This document shows, piece after piece, positions 39,130 to 50,260 of a DNA stretch of 64,000 bases (position 1 is the stretch's first letter; each line of letters opens with the position of its first letter). The position numbers and the translations under genes were made by a program. The stretch covers positions 9,003,398 through 9,067,397 of the forward strand of contig NC_037267.1 in assembly GCF_000002425.4 (NCBI RefSeq), given 5' to 3'. Origin of the DNA: Physcomitrium patens (taxonomy: Eukaryota; Streptophyta; Bryopsida; Funariales; Funariaceae). Under the pieces are notes generated by a model, which did no database searches, was not told where the DNA came from, and worked only from the letters and a program-made list of their open reading frames with translations.

Positions 39130-41110
39130 CATCTAAATCTACTCTACTATTGATGTTCTGTATTGTAGTTCTCACTGAGCTGGAAGAAGTTGCGCTGCTC
39201 GACTTGTTGTGAGTCGACTCCCACCAGTCCACCACGATCCGCCATAAGCTGCCTTACCACCGTTGAAATCGCCGTCTTCCTCCTTCGTTCACTGTCTTTC
39301 TACAGTAGCACCCAATTCCCTTGCCTTACTTCGATGAGAGCTATTCCAGGGAAGTTTCTATTGGTGAGCTGAGTTTTGGAGTGGTCTGCACACACAAGGG
39401 TACTGGACAATGTACGAGATGGGATTGTTGAGCCTCCTTAATTTGCTCTCTTGAAGGAGCAATAATCAGTATCCTATTTTCATCTGACCATGCGGTCATA
39501 GCGACATAGAAAGAACAAATTCTAAACAATTGATTGAAGCTTATAAATAGCACTTGGATTGCACTTATGTCCAGCTACCGTCTATGCAGTGCCAAATACT
39601 TCAACAAGGACTCCTATAGAATTATTGTTGGAAAGAAGAGAATGTTTGGACTGTCCATGCTGGTCAGTTTAATTAGTTTAATTAATTGGAACTGACGAGG
39701 TCCTTGTTACTTGCTCGAGTTGCGACATATCACCACTCGTAGCGATTCCTCACGACTCTGAAGTTCAGGGAAGTCGTATAGCTCCTAGATCATTATAAAG
39801 TTGTGTCTAAACTGAGATATTAAAAGAAGTTTCAATACCTATGAGGATCGAGGCTCTACAATCTATACTACGTGTGTTGAGGTAGGAAGACGATCAAGGT
39901 AATTTGGAAAGAAATATACTGATCCATCAACACAAGCTCAGATTGGGCATGTTGATGCACGAGATGATTTCAAGTTGACTGATTCACTAGTGCTGCACAC
40001 AATGTGTTGTAATTGCAGGAAAGAGAAGGTTGCTAGGGACACTTGATCGCTCACCATGCGGCGACAGGTGTCATCTTGAACTTGTCCAAGTTTGCCAACT
40101 ACTCCAGGTCTGCTAGAAGGGAGAAAATCTAGATTTTTTCCACCGCATCAACCACCATAATGCGATCAGGGAACTAGAGGGCAATGTTGGAGCAGCACCG
40201 CGAAACCACCGATGGCACATGGAGGAGAAAGAATGCGAAGGGTGGTGCCGGTTAGCACAACATTGCAACCGATGTTGAACAAGGGAATACAGCACGCCCT
40301 GCCGCAGACAACCCTGCCGCTCCTTGCACCAATCCAGTAACTTCTAACCGCACTCCAACGCTATCCACACTCGGAGTCGAGAGGAGTCGAGAGCTTCACC
40401 GAACAGTAGCATCGATCAACCACCGCGCGACACCGCCATACAATGTTGAGAACAATCACTAGTACGACAACTTAATCACGATACGTCGCAGGAAAAAAAC
40501 CGCCTCAATAACAGGGAATTACAAAATTTGAGAGCGACGTTGCAGAGAAGAACCCTCAAGCGCCTTCAGCCGCACTAATTTCAATCGAAAAACAAATGGC
40601 ATCCAAAATCCTCTTGGAATCCACCGCTCGACAACAAGCAACAACAGCCATGCCAACAAAAATGGAGCAAGACTAGATCAGGTGGCAGAATCCTTCGACT
40701 GTAACAATGGTTCAACGGCCGACCTCGAATCACAACCTAGCGAGGATATAGGCACTAGATCAGCGCCGCACCCGCGCCTCTCCTAAAGTCAAACTAAAAA
40801 GAATAAGGAAGGAAATGAAGAAAGTTGACGCTCCACGGCAGCTAACTACAACTTTTCCAGTACAAACGAAAAAGAAAAATGAACACAGTAACCTTGATTC
40901 TTTTGCACCACTGCTGCAGGAGGGAAAAAATCGTTGACCAACCGCTTAAGCCGCTGTACAACACTTCCGCTCTGTAGGAATAACTAACCAATCCAAACCA
41001 GAACCGGAAGCATCCACGCTCCTCTTCCATCGACCACACCTGAAAATAAACACAGAAAAAACACAAGGAAGCACTAACTTTGTCTAGTCGCAGCTAGCAA
41101 GAAATACGGA
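39130..41110. other. GC-richer island, no convincing gene
   Basis: Mixed-composition segment downstream of hairpin-repeat copy 5. Short frames on both strands, none above about 75 codons, no recognisable domain. It ends near CACTACAAAAAAAAT at 41118, which resembles a CACTA-type transposon terminus, but no matching inverted end was found. It could be captured gene sequence or a degraded exon region. Confidence 0.4.
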
Positions 41111-41414
41111 GTTATTGCACTACAAAAAAAATAAAGGAGAGATGGAGATGATGATATTTTTTATAGTAGCTTTCTTCTATCTTACTACTTTTGATAGAAG
41201 GAAAATCAAAATGATAGAAAAATAGGAAGAAAAAAAAGAAATTTAATTAAATTTAAAAGTTAATATTATGTAATTCTCCTCCAAAGAGAGGAATATAGAT
41301 TAAAAGTCATAGAGGCCTACATATCCTTTAGGTTGTGCAAATTGGCTACTTTCTTGCTTTTATACTAGCTCATATAAATAGTTGTCTATGTGAACCAAAT
41401 TCAAATGCAAATCA
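41110..41414. other. Host DNA left of the viral insert
   Basis: AT-rich. Begins with CACTACAAAAAAAAT and contains a stretch (about 41290-41390) related to repeat segments near 21430 and 33330. No gene. Confidence 0.5.
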
Positions 41415-41517
41415 CTTCTTATATTACCACTTTTGTGGCCAATTATCCAAAAATTTGAGGATGCTAAATTACTTTTTATTATCTCTAAATCTTATAAAAT
41501 AACATATATATATAAAT
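41415..41517 (+). repeat. Host flank, left copy of inverted repeat around the viral insert
   Basis: About 100 bases of AT-rich host DNA ending in a short TA run. They are the reverse complement, with scattered mismatches and a small indel, of the host DNA right of the insert at 60671-60810 (shared words CCAAAAATTTGA, TTATTATCTCTAAATC and CTTATAAAATAACAT). Viral sequence starts right after it. Confidence 0.75.
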
Positions 41518-41535
41518 GATTAGAATTCCTCTTAA

Positions 41536-43061
41536 TAAATCGCTTATCTTCTATGTCAGAGAAGTTCAGTGGAAATAAGAAAGTAGATCTACCATACAAA
41601 GAAGTATTCGACTTATACGAGAAAAGGGATAAAGAGTCTATCGAGACTATTGCAAGATATTGTATAGAAGATTCATTACTAACGATTGCATTGTTCGATA
41701 GTATGAACATATGGGTCAGTGTGACAGAGATGTCAACTGTTGCAAGAACAAGAATTAGAGATCTCTATACCAGAGGCCAATAAATAAGAGTAAAGTCTCA
41801 GCTATACAAAGAGTGTTATGACAAAGGTGTTGTATTTGACAGAACACATTCTCTACTTGAAGAGTTTGAGTACGAAGGAGCTATAGTATCAAATCCTACT
41901 CCTGGACTCTATAAATGGTGTTTTTTACTTGACTTTTCAAGTTTGTATCCTTCTGTTATAATAAGTCATAACATATGCTACTTAACGTTTATTAAGAGGA
42001 ATTCTAATCAACCTTGCTTCACTGTGTAAGTATCTGATAAGAAGTCTTACATGTTTGCTAAAGAGCCTTTGGGATTAGTACCATCTCTGTTAAAGACATT
42101 AATACTAAAGAGAAAGGAAGTTAAGATACAATCTAGTACAGCTATAGGAATAGAAAAGGTAGTTCTTGAAAGGAGACAACTTGCTCTAAAGATATCAACT
42201 AATTCCGTATATGGTTCATATAGAACTCGCAACTCTTCATACTTATAGTTTATAGAAGGTGCAGAGTCCACAACAGCAATAGGTAGATTTATGCTTATGC
42301 ATGCATCAAGCATCATATCATCTAGATATCTAGTACAGCTAGTGTATGGTGACACTGACTCGTGTATGTTCACATCTGATACTGCTCAAGATTATGAATC
42401 ATGTAAAGCATTAGCTGTACGTATATCTAATGAGGTATCAAAAGAGTTTCTTTCACCTATAAAGCTTGAGTTCAAGGCTGTATTTGAAACATTCCTTTTA
42501 ATAACAAAGAAGAGATATATAGGACTTATAGCTGGTGAACGTAAGATGATATACAAGGGAGTTGTTGTATCCAGAAGAGATAGTTGCATATTTCTGAAGC
42601 ATATGTATTCGTCATTAGTAGAAATGATTATGAATTCATCACCATATGAGCATATAATGGAGTTTGTTAGAGCTGAGCTGTTGTCTCTAATAAGAGGTCA
42701 TATCCCTTTGGAAAGCTTAGTAATTACAAAGACATTAGAAAAAGAATATTCTAGTACTAGTACACCTTTGCTAGTGTATAGTAATAGATTGAAGGACCTA
42801 GGTATTGAAGCAAAGCCTGGTGATAAACTTGATTTCGTATTTGTTAACACCAAAGAAGAATTCAAGCTGCAAGGGTACAAAATGTGTCCACCTCACTTAA
42901 TATTGCCTCACAATCTTGAAATAGATTACTTATACTATATCGAGACTCATATATCTAATCCTATTGATCAAATCCTACAACTGTTAGGATAGAAATCTTT
43001 AGTGAAGGAATTCGCTGGTGCTATTAGAGGCTTAGCTATGGCATGAATTAACACTTATTAA
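41536..43061 (+). pseudogene. Family B DNA polymerase, left copy, 5'-truncated
   Basis: Viral replicative polymerase fragment. It begins at the host junction in what looks like the end of the exonuclease domain (L-S-S-M-S-E-K-F, then Y-C-I-E-D-S). It then holds palm motif A (D-F-S-S-L-Y-P-S, 41931), motif B (K-I-S-T-N-S-V-Y-G, 42189) and motif C (Y-G-D-T-D-S, 42345), all with catalytic residues present, and runs to the C-terminus. Stops in frame: TAA 41781, TAA 42027, TAG 42246, TAG 42990, then a TGA near 43044. All but the last are one C-to-T change from Gln codons. TAA 42027 and TAG 42246 are shared with the right copy; TAG 42990 is CAG there. The N-terminal half of a normal enzyme is missing. 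Confidence 0.93.
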
Positions 43062-43270
43062 AAAAATATATTTCTTTTAATATAAGGATTATAATATCTT
43101 GATTGAATCTTCTAATATATCAAACTCTTCATTAGCTTTAATTGAGAACCATCTTACTTTATGCTTTAAGTATGTGCAATTATATATTTGTCTTAGCATG
43201 TTGATGCTAAGTTCTTTTTTGTTGTAGTACTTAGTATCCTCTAGCTTTCCATGGCTTTGTATCTCAGCAA
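41992..43270 (+). repeat. Outer inverted repeat, left arm (polB plus FEN1 tail)
   Basis: 1279 bp, reverse complement of 59391-60670. It covers the 3' two-thirds of the polymerase fragment and the 3' end of the FEN1 gene. It is more diverged than the inner arms: more than 20 amino-acid differences in about 250 residues of polymerase. Most differences I inspected are C:G to T:A, with one single-base indel. Confidence 0.93.
43089..43270 (-). pseudogene. FEN1-type nuclease, left copy, 3' fragment only
   Basis: The last 61 codons of the FEN1-like gene (A-E-I-Q-S-H to I-K-I-L), matching 59391-59572. The rest was lost in the 6.6-kb deletion of the left arm. It reads open across the junction for a few codons only because of the tandem repeat. 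Confidence 0.9.
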
Positions 43271-43374
43271 AGATATTGTTAGACACACAAATTATCTCAG
43301 TGCAAAGATATTATTAGACACACAAATTGTCTCATGGTCCAAAGATATTGTTAGACACACAAATTATCTCAGTG
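43268..43374 (+). repeat. Tandem triplication at the deletion junction of the left arm
   Basis: Three units of 35-37 bases starting CAAAGATATT at 43268, 43303 and 43340. The third is the genuine edge of the inner arm (part of the D5 gene); the other two are extra copies. On the FEN1 side the sequence ends ATCTCAGCAA and the D5 unit ends ATCTCAGTGCAA. This microhomology joins two places that lie 6.6 kb apart in the right arm. Confidence 0.9.
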
Positions 43375-45023
43375 CAATCCTTGACTTCATTGGGTTCTTC
43401 AAGACCATAAGTTAGATATTGCTTGTACTCTTCTATCACCAATTTCATGAATACGGGAGCAAAAAAATGAATCTTATTGGAGAAGTTGATGTCCTTCAAG
43501 TGTGTTGTAAGAAGATCATGAGATAGTTCTATCTTGTCAACAAATGTTGATACAAATGGCATTATTCTAATTCTACTCCACACTGCTTTATCAAACATAC
43601 TCATTTGTGGAATCCTATTGGCAATGAGTATAAACTTTGCTGTCTGAGGTATGATGGTTCCTTCTTTGTATAGTCCTCTAACATAGAGACTATCATTGCC
43701 TGTAATCTCCTTCATAACACTAAGGTTGAGCTTGTTACCTTCATCAGGCTCTTGAACGAGAGCTATAAGTCTTCCTTTAAGCATTGCTAGCTCAGGAGTA
43801 GTTGTTGATGATTATACTCTCTTTTCCATAAGCAATGATGTTGGCATCTTTATTGCATAGTCTCCAAACACTTGTTCAATTAGAGAGACCATAATAGTCT
43901 TTCTGTTGTCTCCAGATCCTGACCATATAGAGAATATCTTGTTTGTGTTTCGTCCTTCTAAACATGATGAGATGAACCTCATAAAGTATCTTCTTATGTC
44001 CTCGTTAGAGAATACCTTTGCTAGGAGATCAAGAACCTCATTAGTTGCTTCTGAGTTATAATCAAGTGGTACAAATGAAATCCTAGTTGACAATGTAATA
44101 TAGTCATCTAGTTCCATCATTCTAAACCTATCTTCTGTAAAGTTGTACACACCACTTTTCATACCTATTACATCTCGTTTAGAGTCCAAGAGTTCTTCAA
44201 AGCCCTCTTTGTATAACATTCCAGCACAGGTATACATCATCTTCTTTCTATTGTCAGATGATTGTATAAAATCTATTATCTTAGTGGCAGGCTCGATGGT
44301 CTCCATGTAGGACTCGCATACATCTGTTATGAACCTATACATTCATGTGAGAATCTCCTTCATCATTGATGCTTTAGAGCTCTTTAGAGCCCACTTCTTG
44401 GTGTCGAAAAAATATAGGATTATCTTGTCAAAGTTGGAGCATACAAACTTGTCATCGTATATCACACAAAATATCTTTGAAGTAATAAGCTCAGGATTCT
44501 TAGGACATACGCATACTAAGTCCCTTACAATCTCCTTCTTTCTACTCTCTGAGCATTGTATACTGTAGATGTCGCAAGGCCATGTAGGTGATATCTTTGC
44601 ATACATGTCTTTCTTGCCTCTCTCTTCAAGTTCTATAATCCATGTGGAACAAGCTTCTACCATCGTACTGTAGTGCTTGCTCTTGTTGCAGCTTAGACCA
44701 AGATATCATACAGCATCATCGGCATCATTACAAGGAAAGCAGAACACTGCTTCCTCCACAATACAAGATTTATTGGTTGAGAATATAGCACTGGAACTGT
44801 TGGAAGTAATAGTTGTTAATGAAGATATTAGCTTGTAGTCTGTAGGTATTGTTGGGAAGAAGTAGACATAGGTATTCTCTTCTGATGTTTTAAAGGCTAC
44901 GCACATCCTATGCACATCTTCTACAATATACTTTCCATTGTAGGTATCAAGAAACTGTAACATTGGATCTTTAAATTGACCTTGAGAAAGCCCAAAAAGC
45001 TTTACAAAGATTGATGCCATCAT
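43337..45023 (-). pseudogene. D5-type SF3 helicase, left copy, 3'-truncated
   Basis: Mirror of the right-arm D5 gene, starting at ATG 45023, with the same stops at the same codons (106, 227 and 404). It loses the last 67 codons at the deletion junction. Few amino-acid differences separate it from the right copy (for example L/F, H/Y and N/D), each a C:G to T:A transition. Confidence 0.92.
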
Positions 45024-45120
45024 TGATGCAGTATCACATACGGTTGTAGCTGAAAGGATATCACTTCTGTGATTGCCAGGTATTATTGCCTATACATTGC
45101 AATATTGAACACCTGTAAAG

Positions 45121-45855
45121 ATGACCAAGATGTACAAAGGAAAGATGTTCTACGATACAATAAAAACTGGTCCGTTAAGTAATATCTTAATAGACAAGGA
45201 CAGATGTATAGTCCAACGAGTAGATGATGATGATAGGAGGTACTTTGCTTTCTTTGAAAGCTGGGAGTACTTCTTATTATGGTACAAAAGACTACTTCCT
45301 AGTGAGAGGAAGTTCTCAGAGGTTATAAGAGAAGGTCCTCAAAAGTTCAGACTTGATATAGATTGTCCTACTGATAAGTGGAACATGGAAACAAATGTTT
45401 TTATAGAACATATAACTTCTATCCTAGAGAAAATATTAAGAGAAAGAATAGATGTTTTTGTGTATCAAAGTATTGACAATAGTAATATGAAAGTATCTTT
45501 TCATGTTGTTGTTTCGAACTTGTACTTTGTCTCATTGCAACAATGCTTAGCAGTTGCTCATGTTGTACATAGTGCTACACACTTTGGTGATTTTATAGAT
45601 ATGGGAGTTTATAAGAGCTTACAGTGCTTTAGACTCGAAGGTAGTACTAAGCAAAGGTCTGATAGATTTAAATACCTAATAGGCAAGTACGATATATCGG
45701 AAAGATTTTTTGATGGTGTTATAACTAGTATTAGTAATTGTTTGCAATCTACACTACGTAACGTGCTTAGCAGACCTATTGTATCTTACTGTGAATACTT
45801 AAGCAAAGGAGTAAAGCATAGCAATATCAAAGGTATGCCGTTTCATACACTGTAA
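45121..45855 (+). CDS. Archaeo-eukaryotic primase (AEP), left copy, intact
   Basis: 244-residue frame with the same translation as the right copy (50261-50995). See that entry for motifs. It lacks any premature stop although its neighbours are broken. Divergent from the D5 copy on its left and convergent with ORF91. Confidence 0.75.
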   Translation: MTKMYKGKMFYDTIKTGPLSNILIDKDRCIVQRVDDDDRRYFAFFESWEYFLLWYKRLLPSERKFSEVIREGPQKFRLDIDCPTDKWNMETNVFIEHITSILEKILRERIDVFVYQSIDNSNMKVSFHVVVSNLYFVSLQQCLAVAHVVHSATHFGDFIDMGVYKSLQCFRLEGSTKQRSDRFKYLIGKYDISERFFDGVITSISNCLQSTLRNVLSRPIVSYCEYLSKGVKHSNIKGMPFHTL

Positions 45856-45947
45856 TCAGAAATGCAGGCAGTGCCTGATACTCTAATTGGCCAAAAAGAA
45901 AAATGTACTAGTTGTACCAATACATTTTTTTTTAATGAGAGGTCTAC

Positions 45948-46220
45948 TTATGTATCAAACATGTGCATTGTTCCTGCAATAGCTTTGCACATATCATTAT
46001 AGAATTTGGTATCATAAACTCTGAGATATTTTAAGCAATAGTAACATCCTTCACTTTTCTTTCTAATGTACTTTAGTATTCTAGTTCCATCATTAGCCTT
46101 GTCATAAAATAAAAAAGCCTAGATACAGTGCTTAAATACAAACTTCCAGTTGTTGTCTGGCAGATTTCCATCACATCTAATACACTTTACACCTCTAGCT
46201 TCGGATGAAGCATTTTCCAT
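45948..46220 (-). pseudogene. ORF91, small Cys-rich protein, left copy
   Basis: Mirror of 49896-50168 with the same internal TAG at codon 34, so that stop predates the duplication or was spread by conversion. Confidence 0.7.
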
Positions 46221-46399
46221 TGTAGAGTATGATAATTGTGATCTACTTAGCAACTACACGCTAATGCTAAGTTAATATACCAAAAATCAATCAGTAAAAT
46301 TCTTCTTAGTAAATTTTTTTGTTTATAACGTTGTGGGTGTAGCATGTGCCATTCAATAGTACAAAGTATTAAGTCACTAGCAATTTAGGCGCAGAAAGT

Positions 46400-47302
46400 A
46401 TGTCAACATATTGAGCTCCGTTATTGACAGTCCTTGATGGAAACAAAACACCAATGAAAAGTCTAATGACAGATAATGGGTGTAAAGTTCATCTTACAAA
46501 CAAGTACTGTGGATGGGGTCTAAAAGGGAATAAAAAGTCTTATGAGTAGTTTATCAAAGACTTTCCAGACCCAAATAAATGGAGCCTTCATAGTATTACA
46601 TCATATGGTATGGACTTTTTCATTACCAAGTATGCTGAAGTCATAAATGGCTCAAAGGAGCTATCCGTGTGGCCAGTACTCCTAGTGGAGGAAAAGTCTA
46701 CGTATCTGTTGAACAACGATGTGTTACTTCATCTCAAAGTAAAGTCTTTTCAGGAAGCTATAAATAATAATATCGTAAAGTGGACAAAGATCACTTCCTC
46801 AGCAATCTCCACTGTGATCTTTACAGGTGCAGAACAGATATGGAGATAATTTAGTAAATAGATCAAGCTGGTAAGTATTGTGGTTGCAGTAATTATCGAA
46901 AGTATTTTCTTTGCACTCCAATAGAAAAATGCAAAAGATAAGATAATTCATGTGGCTGCATTTATTGTTCAAGTAGGTCTCTGCATCGGTGGATTTATTG
47001 CGTATTGAGCTACGAAAGCAGTAATGATTGCAGCTGGATATTCATCAGCTATAGTAAGTATCGCAACGTTTGGTATAGATGCGGTAGTAGGTGTTACAAG
47101 TATGGCAGCAACTTACTTGTTTAATTGGCTAAGTACCAAAAACTCTCTAGGGCCTTTCTGTCCCTATTTGCGTTTCAAGGATGTATACTCACTATCATTC
47201 GAAATGAAAATATTTGAAGTAGTTTCATGCCTCATCAAGAGCATCAATGTTGAAACTTTTGGTATTCATGACATGAAGTACAAGCTAAAGTCCATTCACT
47301 AA
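46400..47302 (+). pseudogene. Multi-span membrane protein, left copy
   Basis: Mirror of 48814-49716. All five stops of the right copy are present, plus one more: a TAG at 46542-46544 where the right arm has CAG. Otherwise nearly identical (one V/I difference). Confidence 0.75.
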
Positions 47303-47392
47303 GAATCATACTAGTATCATATTATTATATGGTAGATAAAATGTTATAACATAGAAAAGGACGCCATGGTACATATATTATAAATTTTTTTT

Positions 47393-47921
47393 TTATACAT
47401 TATCTTTCTCATCCTTTATCTTAAATAGGCTCATATCCAGTGATGGAGTAGCTCTATCTACTAGCTCTACTACGGCTTTTGAAAGCTTACATTGTAGAGA
47501 AGCTCTACTACCAGACCAGAAGTACAAAGAGTCAAAGAGTAAAGCAGGATACATTCGATAATGAGTTCCTTCTAGAGACTTAGAATCTACCTTCTCTTGC
47601 TTTGTGTTGCAAAAGATTGTCCATACCTTCGAATCTTTGTTGCTTACAATAAGCTTTGCATACATTCGCATTGTTGTGATACCATCTTTTGTAAACTCTT
47701 TCAATGGATGCTTGAATATATCATCTATTGTATCCTTTGATACTTTGATATCAACATCTTTGGGATGCTTTATGATATATTCTTTCAGTGATCGTATATT
47801 GCATGGACATTGGCACAAAATGCATTCTCATTGGTATCTTTATTATTTTCTACACTTATGCTAATGCACGTATTCTTGCTTCCTTTGTTGCTAGATCCTG
47901 AAAAAGAATCATCTTGTATTC
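47393..47921 (-). pseudogene. ssDNA-binding-like protein, left copy, 5'-truncated and frameshifted
   Basis: Inverted copy of the 245-residue gene at 47986-48723. It lacks the first 69 codons, which lie in the unduplicated spacer, and carries a 1-bp deletion near 47787. It also differs by D/G, I/M and T/I, all transitions. This shows that the left arm is the derived copy. Confidence 0.9.
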
Positions 47922-48193
47922 TAAAGGAGTAGATGATAAATAAATAATACGACGTCATAGTATATATTATCAACATCAACTAGTCATGGCCTCTAAAAGG
48001 AGAGTTATATATGATTTGAATCCTTTGAATGTAATGTTTACACCTATAACAGATACATTCCAATTTTCCGGGTCAAAAGGAAAGTCTCCAATCCCATCTG
48101 CCGGAAAGAAAGTTGGTATATCATACAAAGCAGAGAATGGAATAAAGTACCCTTTGATACTAGCACCAAAAGGATGTATGTTCTACTTGTTAG
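47922..48193. repeat. Unduplicated spacer at the centre of the palindrome
   Basis: 272 bp present once. It holds the 5' end of the ssDNA-binding-like gene and its short upstream region (TATATATTATC-type sequence before the ATG at 47986). In a folded transcript or cruciform it would be the loop. Confidence 0.9.
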
Positions 48194-48723
48194 GAATACA
48201 AGATGATTCTTTTTCAGGATCTAGCAACAAAGGAAGCAAGAATACGTGCATTAGCATAAGTGTAGAAAATAATAAAGATACCAATGAGAATGCATTTTGT
48301 GCCAATGTCCATGCAATATACGATCACTGTAAAGAATATATCATAAAGCATCCCAAAGATGTTGGTATCAAAGTATCAAAGGATACAATAGATGATATGT
48401 TCAAGCATCCATTGAAAGAGTTTACAAAAGATGGTATCACAATAATGCGAATGTATGCAAAGCTTATTGTAAGCAACAAAGATTCGAAGGTATGGACAAT
48501 CTTTTGCAACACAAAGCAAGAGAAGGTAGATTCTAAGTCTCTAGAAGGAACTCATTATCGAATGTATCCTGCTTTACTCTTTGACTCTTTGTACTTCTGG
48601 TCTGGTAGTAGAGCTTCTCTACAATGTAAGCTTTCAAAAGCCGTAGTAGAGCTAGTAGATAGAGCTACTCCATCACTGGATATGAGCCTATTTAAGATAA
48701 AGGATGAGAAAGATAATGTATAA
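47986..48723 (+). CDS. Intact 245-residue viral protein, possibly a ssDNA-binding protein
   Basis: Complete ATG-to-TAA frame with no internal stop. It starts in the palindrome spacer and runs into the right arm. The pattern is that of a compact beta-rich protein: Y-P-L-I-L-A-P-K, then I-S-I-S-V, a long helical middle, V-W-T-I-F-C-N, and a C-terminal segment (Y-R-M-Y-P-A-L-L-F-D-S-L-Y-F-W) ending in a short acidic tail (K-D-E-K-D-N-V). A beta-barrel core with an acidic tail is what the T7 gp2.5-like SSB family reported in large DNA viruses looks like, and the gene lies among replication genes. I do not recognise the family with certainty. Convergent with the membrane-protein gene, with an A/T hairpin between. 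Confidence 0.65.
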   Translation: MASKRRVIYDLNPLNVMFTPITDTFQFSGSKGKSPIPSAGKKVGISYKAENGIKYPLILAPKGCMFYLLGIQDDSFSGSSNKGSKNTCISISVENNKDTNENAFCANVHAIYDHCKEYIIKHPKDVGIKVSKDTIDDMFKHPLKEFTKDGITIMRMYAKLIVSNKDSKVWTIFCNTKQEKVDSKSLEGTHYRMYPALLFDSLYFWSGSRASLQCKLSKAVVELVDRATPSLDMSLFKIKDEKDNV

Positions 48724-48813
48724 AAAAAAAATTTATAATATATGTACCATGGCGTCCTTTTCTATGTTATAACATTTTATCTACCATATAATAATATGAT
48801 ACTAGTATGATTC

Positions 48814-49716
48814 TTAGTGAATGGACTTTAGCTTGTACTTCATGTCATGAATACCAAAAGTTTCAACATTGATGCTCTTGATGAGGCATGAAACTACTTC
48901 AAATATTTTCATTTCGAATGATAGTGAGTATACATCCTTGAAACGCAAATAGGGACAGAAAGGCCCTAGAGAGTTTTTGGTACTTAGCCAATTAAACAAG
49001 TAAGTTGCTGCCATACTTGTAACACCTACTACCGCATCTATACCAAACGTTGCGATACTTACTATAGCTGATGAATATCCAGCTGCAATCATTACTGCTT
49101 TCGTAGCTCAATACGCAATAAATCCACCGATGCAGAGACCTACTTGAACAATAAATGCAGCCACATGAATTATCTTATCTTTTGCATTTTTCTATTGGAG
49201 TGCAAAGAAAATACTTTCGATAATTACTGCAACCACAATACTTACCAGCTTGATCTATTTACTAAATTATCTCCATATCTGTTCTGCACCTGTAAAGATC
49301 ACAGTGGAGATTGCTGAGGAAGTGATCTTTGTCCACTTTATGATATTATTATTTATAGCTTCCTGAAAAGACTTTACTTTGAGATGAAGTAACACATCGT
49401 TGTTCAACAGATACGTAGACTTTTCCTCCACTAGGAGTACTGGCCACACGGATAGCTCCTTTGAGCCATTTATGACTTCAGCATACTTGGTAATGAAAAA
49501 GTCCATACCATATGATGTAATACTATGAAGGCTCCATTTATTTGGGTCTGGAAAGTCTTTGATAAACTGCTCATAAGACTTTTTATTCCCTTTTAGACCC
49601 CATCCACAGTACTTGTTTGTAAGATGAACTTTACACCCATTATCTGTCATTAGACTTTTCATTGGTGTTTTGTTTCCATCAAGGACTGTCAATAACGGAG
49701 CTCAATATGTTGACAT
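48814..49716 (-). pseudogene. Multi-span viral membrane protein, function unknown
   Basis: A 301-codon frame from the ATG at 49716 (M-S-T-Y), interrupted at codons 5 (TGA), 150 (TAA), 154 (TAG), 175 (TAG) and 203 (TGA). Each is one C-to-T step from CGA, CAA or CAG, with no frameshift. Residues 1-150 are polar with scattered Cys and Trp. Three hydrophobic stretches follow: about 155-174 (L-V-S-I-V-V-A-V-I-I), about 182-202 (A-A-F-I-V-Q-V-G-L) and about 209-240 (I-A-A-G-Y-S-S-A-I-V), then a soluble tail. This fits a virion or internal membrane protein. No family recognised. Confidence 0.7.
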
Positions 49717-49895
49717 ACTTTCTGCGCCTAAATTGCTAGTGACTTAATACTTTGTACTATTGAATGGCACATGCTACACCCACAACGTTATAAACAAAAA
49801 AATTTACTAAGAAGAATTTTACTGATTGATTTTTGGTATATTAACTTAGCATTAGCGTGTAGTTGCTAAGTAGATCACAATTATCATACTCTACA

Positions 49896-50168
49896 ATGGA
49901 AAATGCTTCATCCGAAGCTAGAGGTGTAAAGTGTATTAGATGTGATGGAAATCTGCCAGACAACAACTGGAAGTTTGTATTTAAGCACTGTATCTAGGCT
50001 TTTTTATTTTATGACAAGGCTAATGATGGAACTAGAATACTAAAGTACATTAGAAAGAAAAGTGAAGGATGTTACTATTGCTTAAAATATCTCAGAGTTT
50101 ATGATACCAAATTCTATAATGATATGTGCAAAGCTATTGCAGGAACAATGCACATGTTTGATACATAA
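49896..50168 (+). pseudogene. ORF91, small Cys-rich (zinc-ribbon-like) protein
   Basis: A 91-codon frame, M-E-N-A-S-S to F-D-T-stop, with one internal TAG at codon 34 that would be CAG before a C-to-T change. Cys pairs C13-I-R-C16 and C59-Y-Y-C62, with H31-C32 between, suggest zinc binding. In viruses of this kind small zinc-ribbon proteins are often transcription or packaging factors; the role here is unknown. It is convergent with the primase gene, with a hairpin in the gap. Confidence 0.6.
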
Positions 50169-50194
50169 GTAGACCTCTCATTAAAAAAAAATGT

Positions 50195-50220
50195 ATTGGT
50201 ACAACTAGTACATTTTTCTT
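50195..50220. terminator. Hairpin between ORF91 and primase genes
   Basis: AAAAATGTA at about 50187-50195 pairs with TACATTTTT downstream, with a 13-base loop that is itself partly self-complementary (GGTACAACTAGTAC). It lies in the convergent gap 50169-50260, mirrored in the left arm at about 45900-45930. Confidence 0.4.
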
Positions 50221-50260
50221 TTTGGCCAATTAGAGTATCAGGCACTGCCTGCATTTCTGA

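Larger units (their letters stand above)
43337..47921 (+). repeat. Inner inverted repeat, left arm
   Basis: 4585 bp, reverse complement of 48194-52779. The arms differ at only a handful of positions, plus a 1-bp deletion here near 47787. The differences I compared in codons are all C:G to T:A transitions. It carries copies of the D5, primase, ORF91, membrane-protein and (5'-truncated) ssDNA-binding-like genes. Confidence 0.96.

Noticed and set aside
41118..41140. CACTA transposon end (CACTACAAAAAAAAT)
   Set aside because: No matching inverted terminus and no 3-bp target duplication found.
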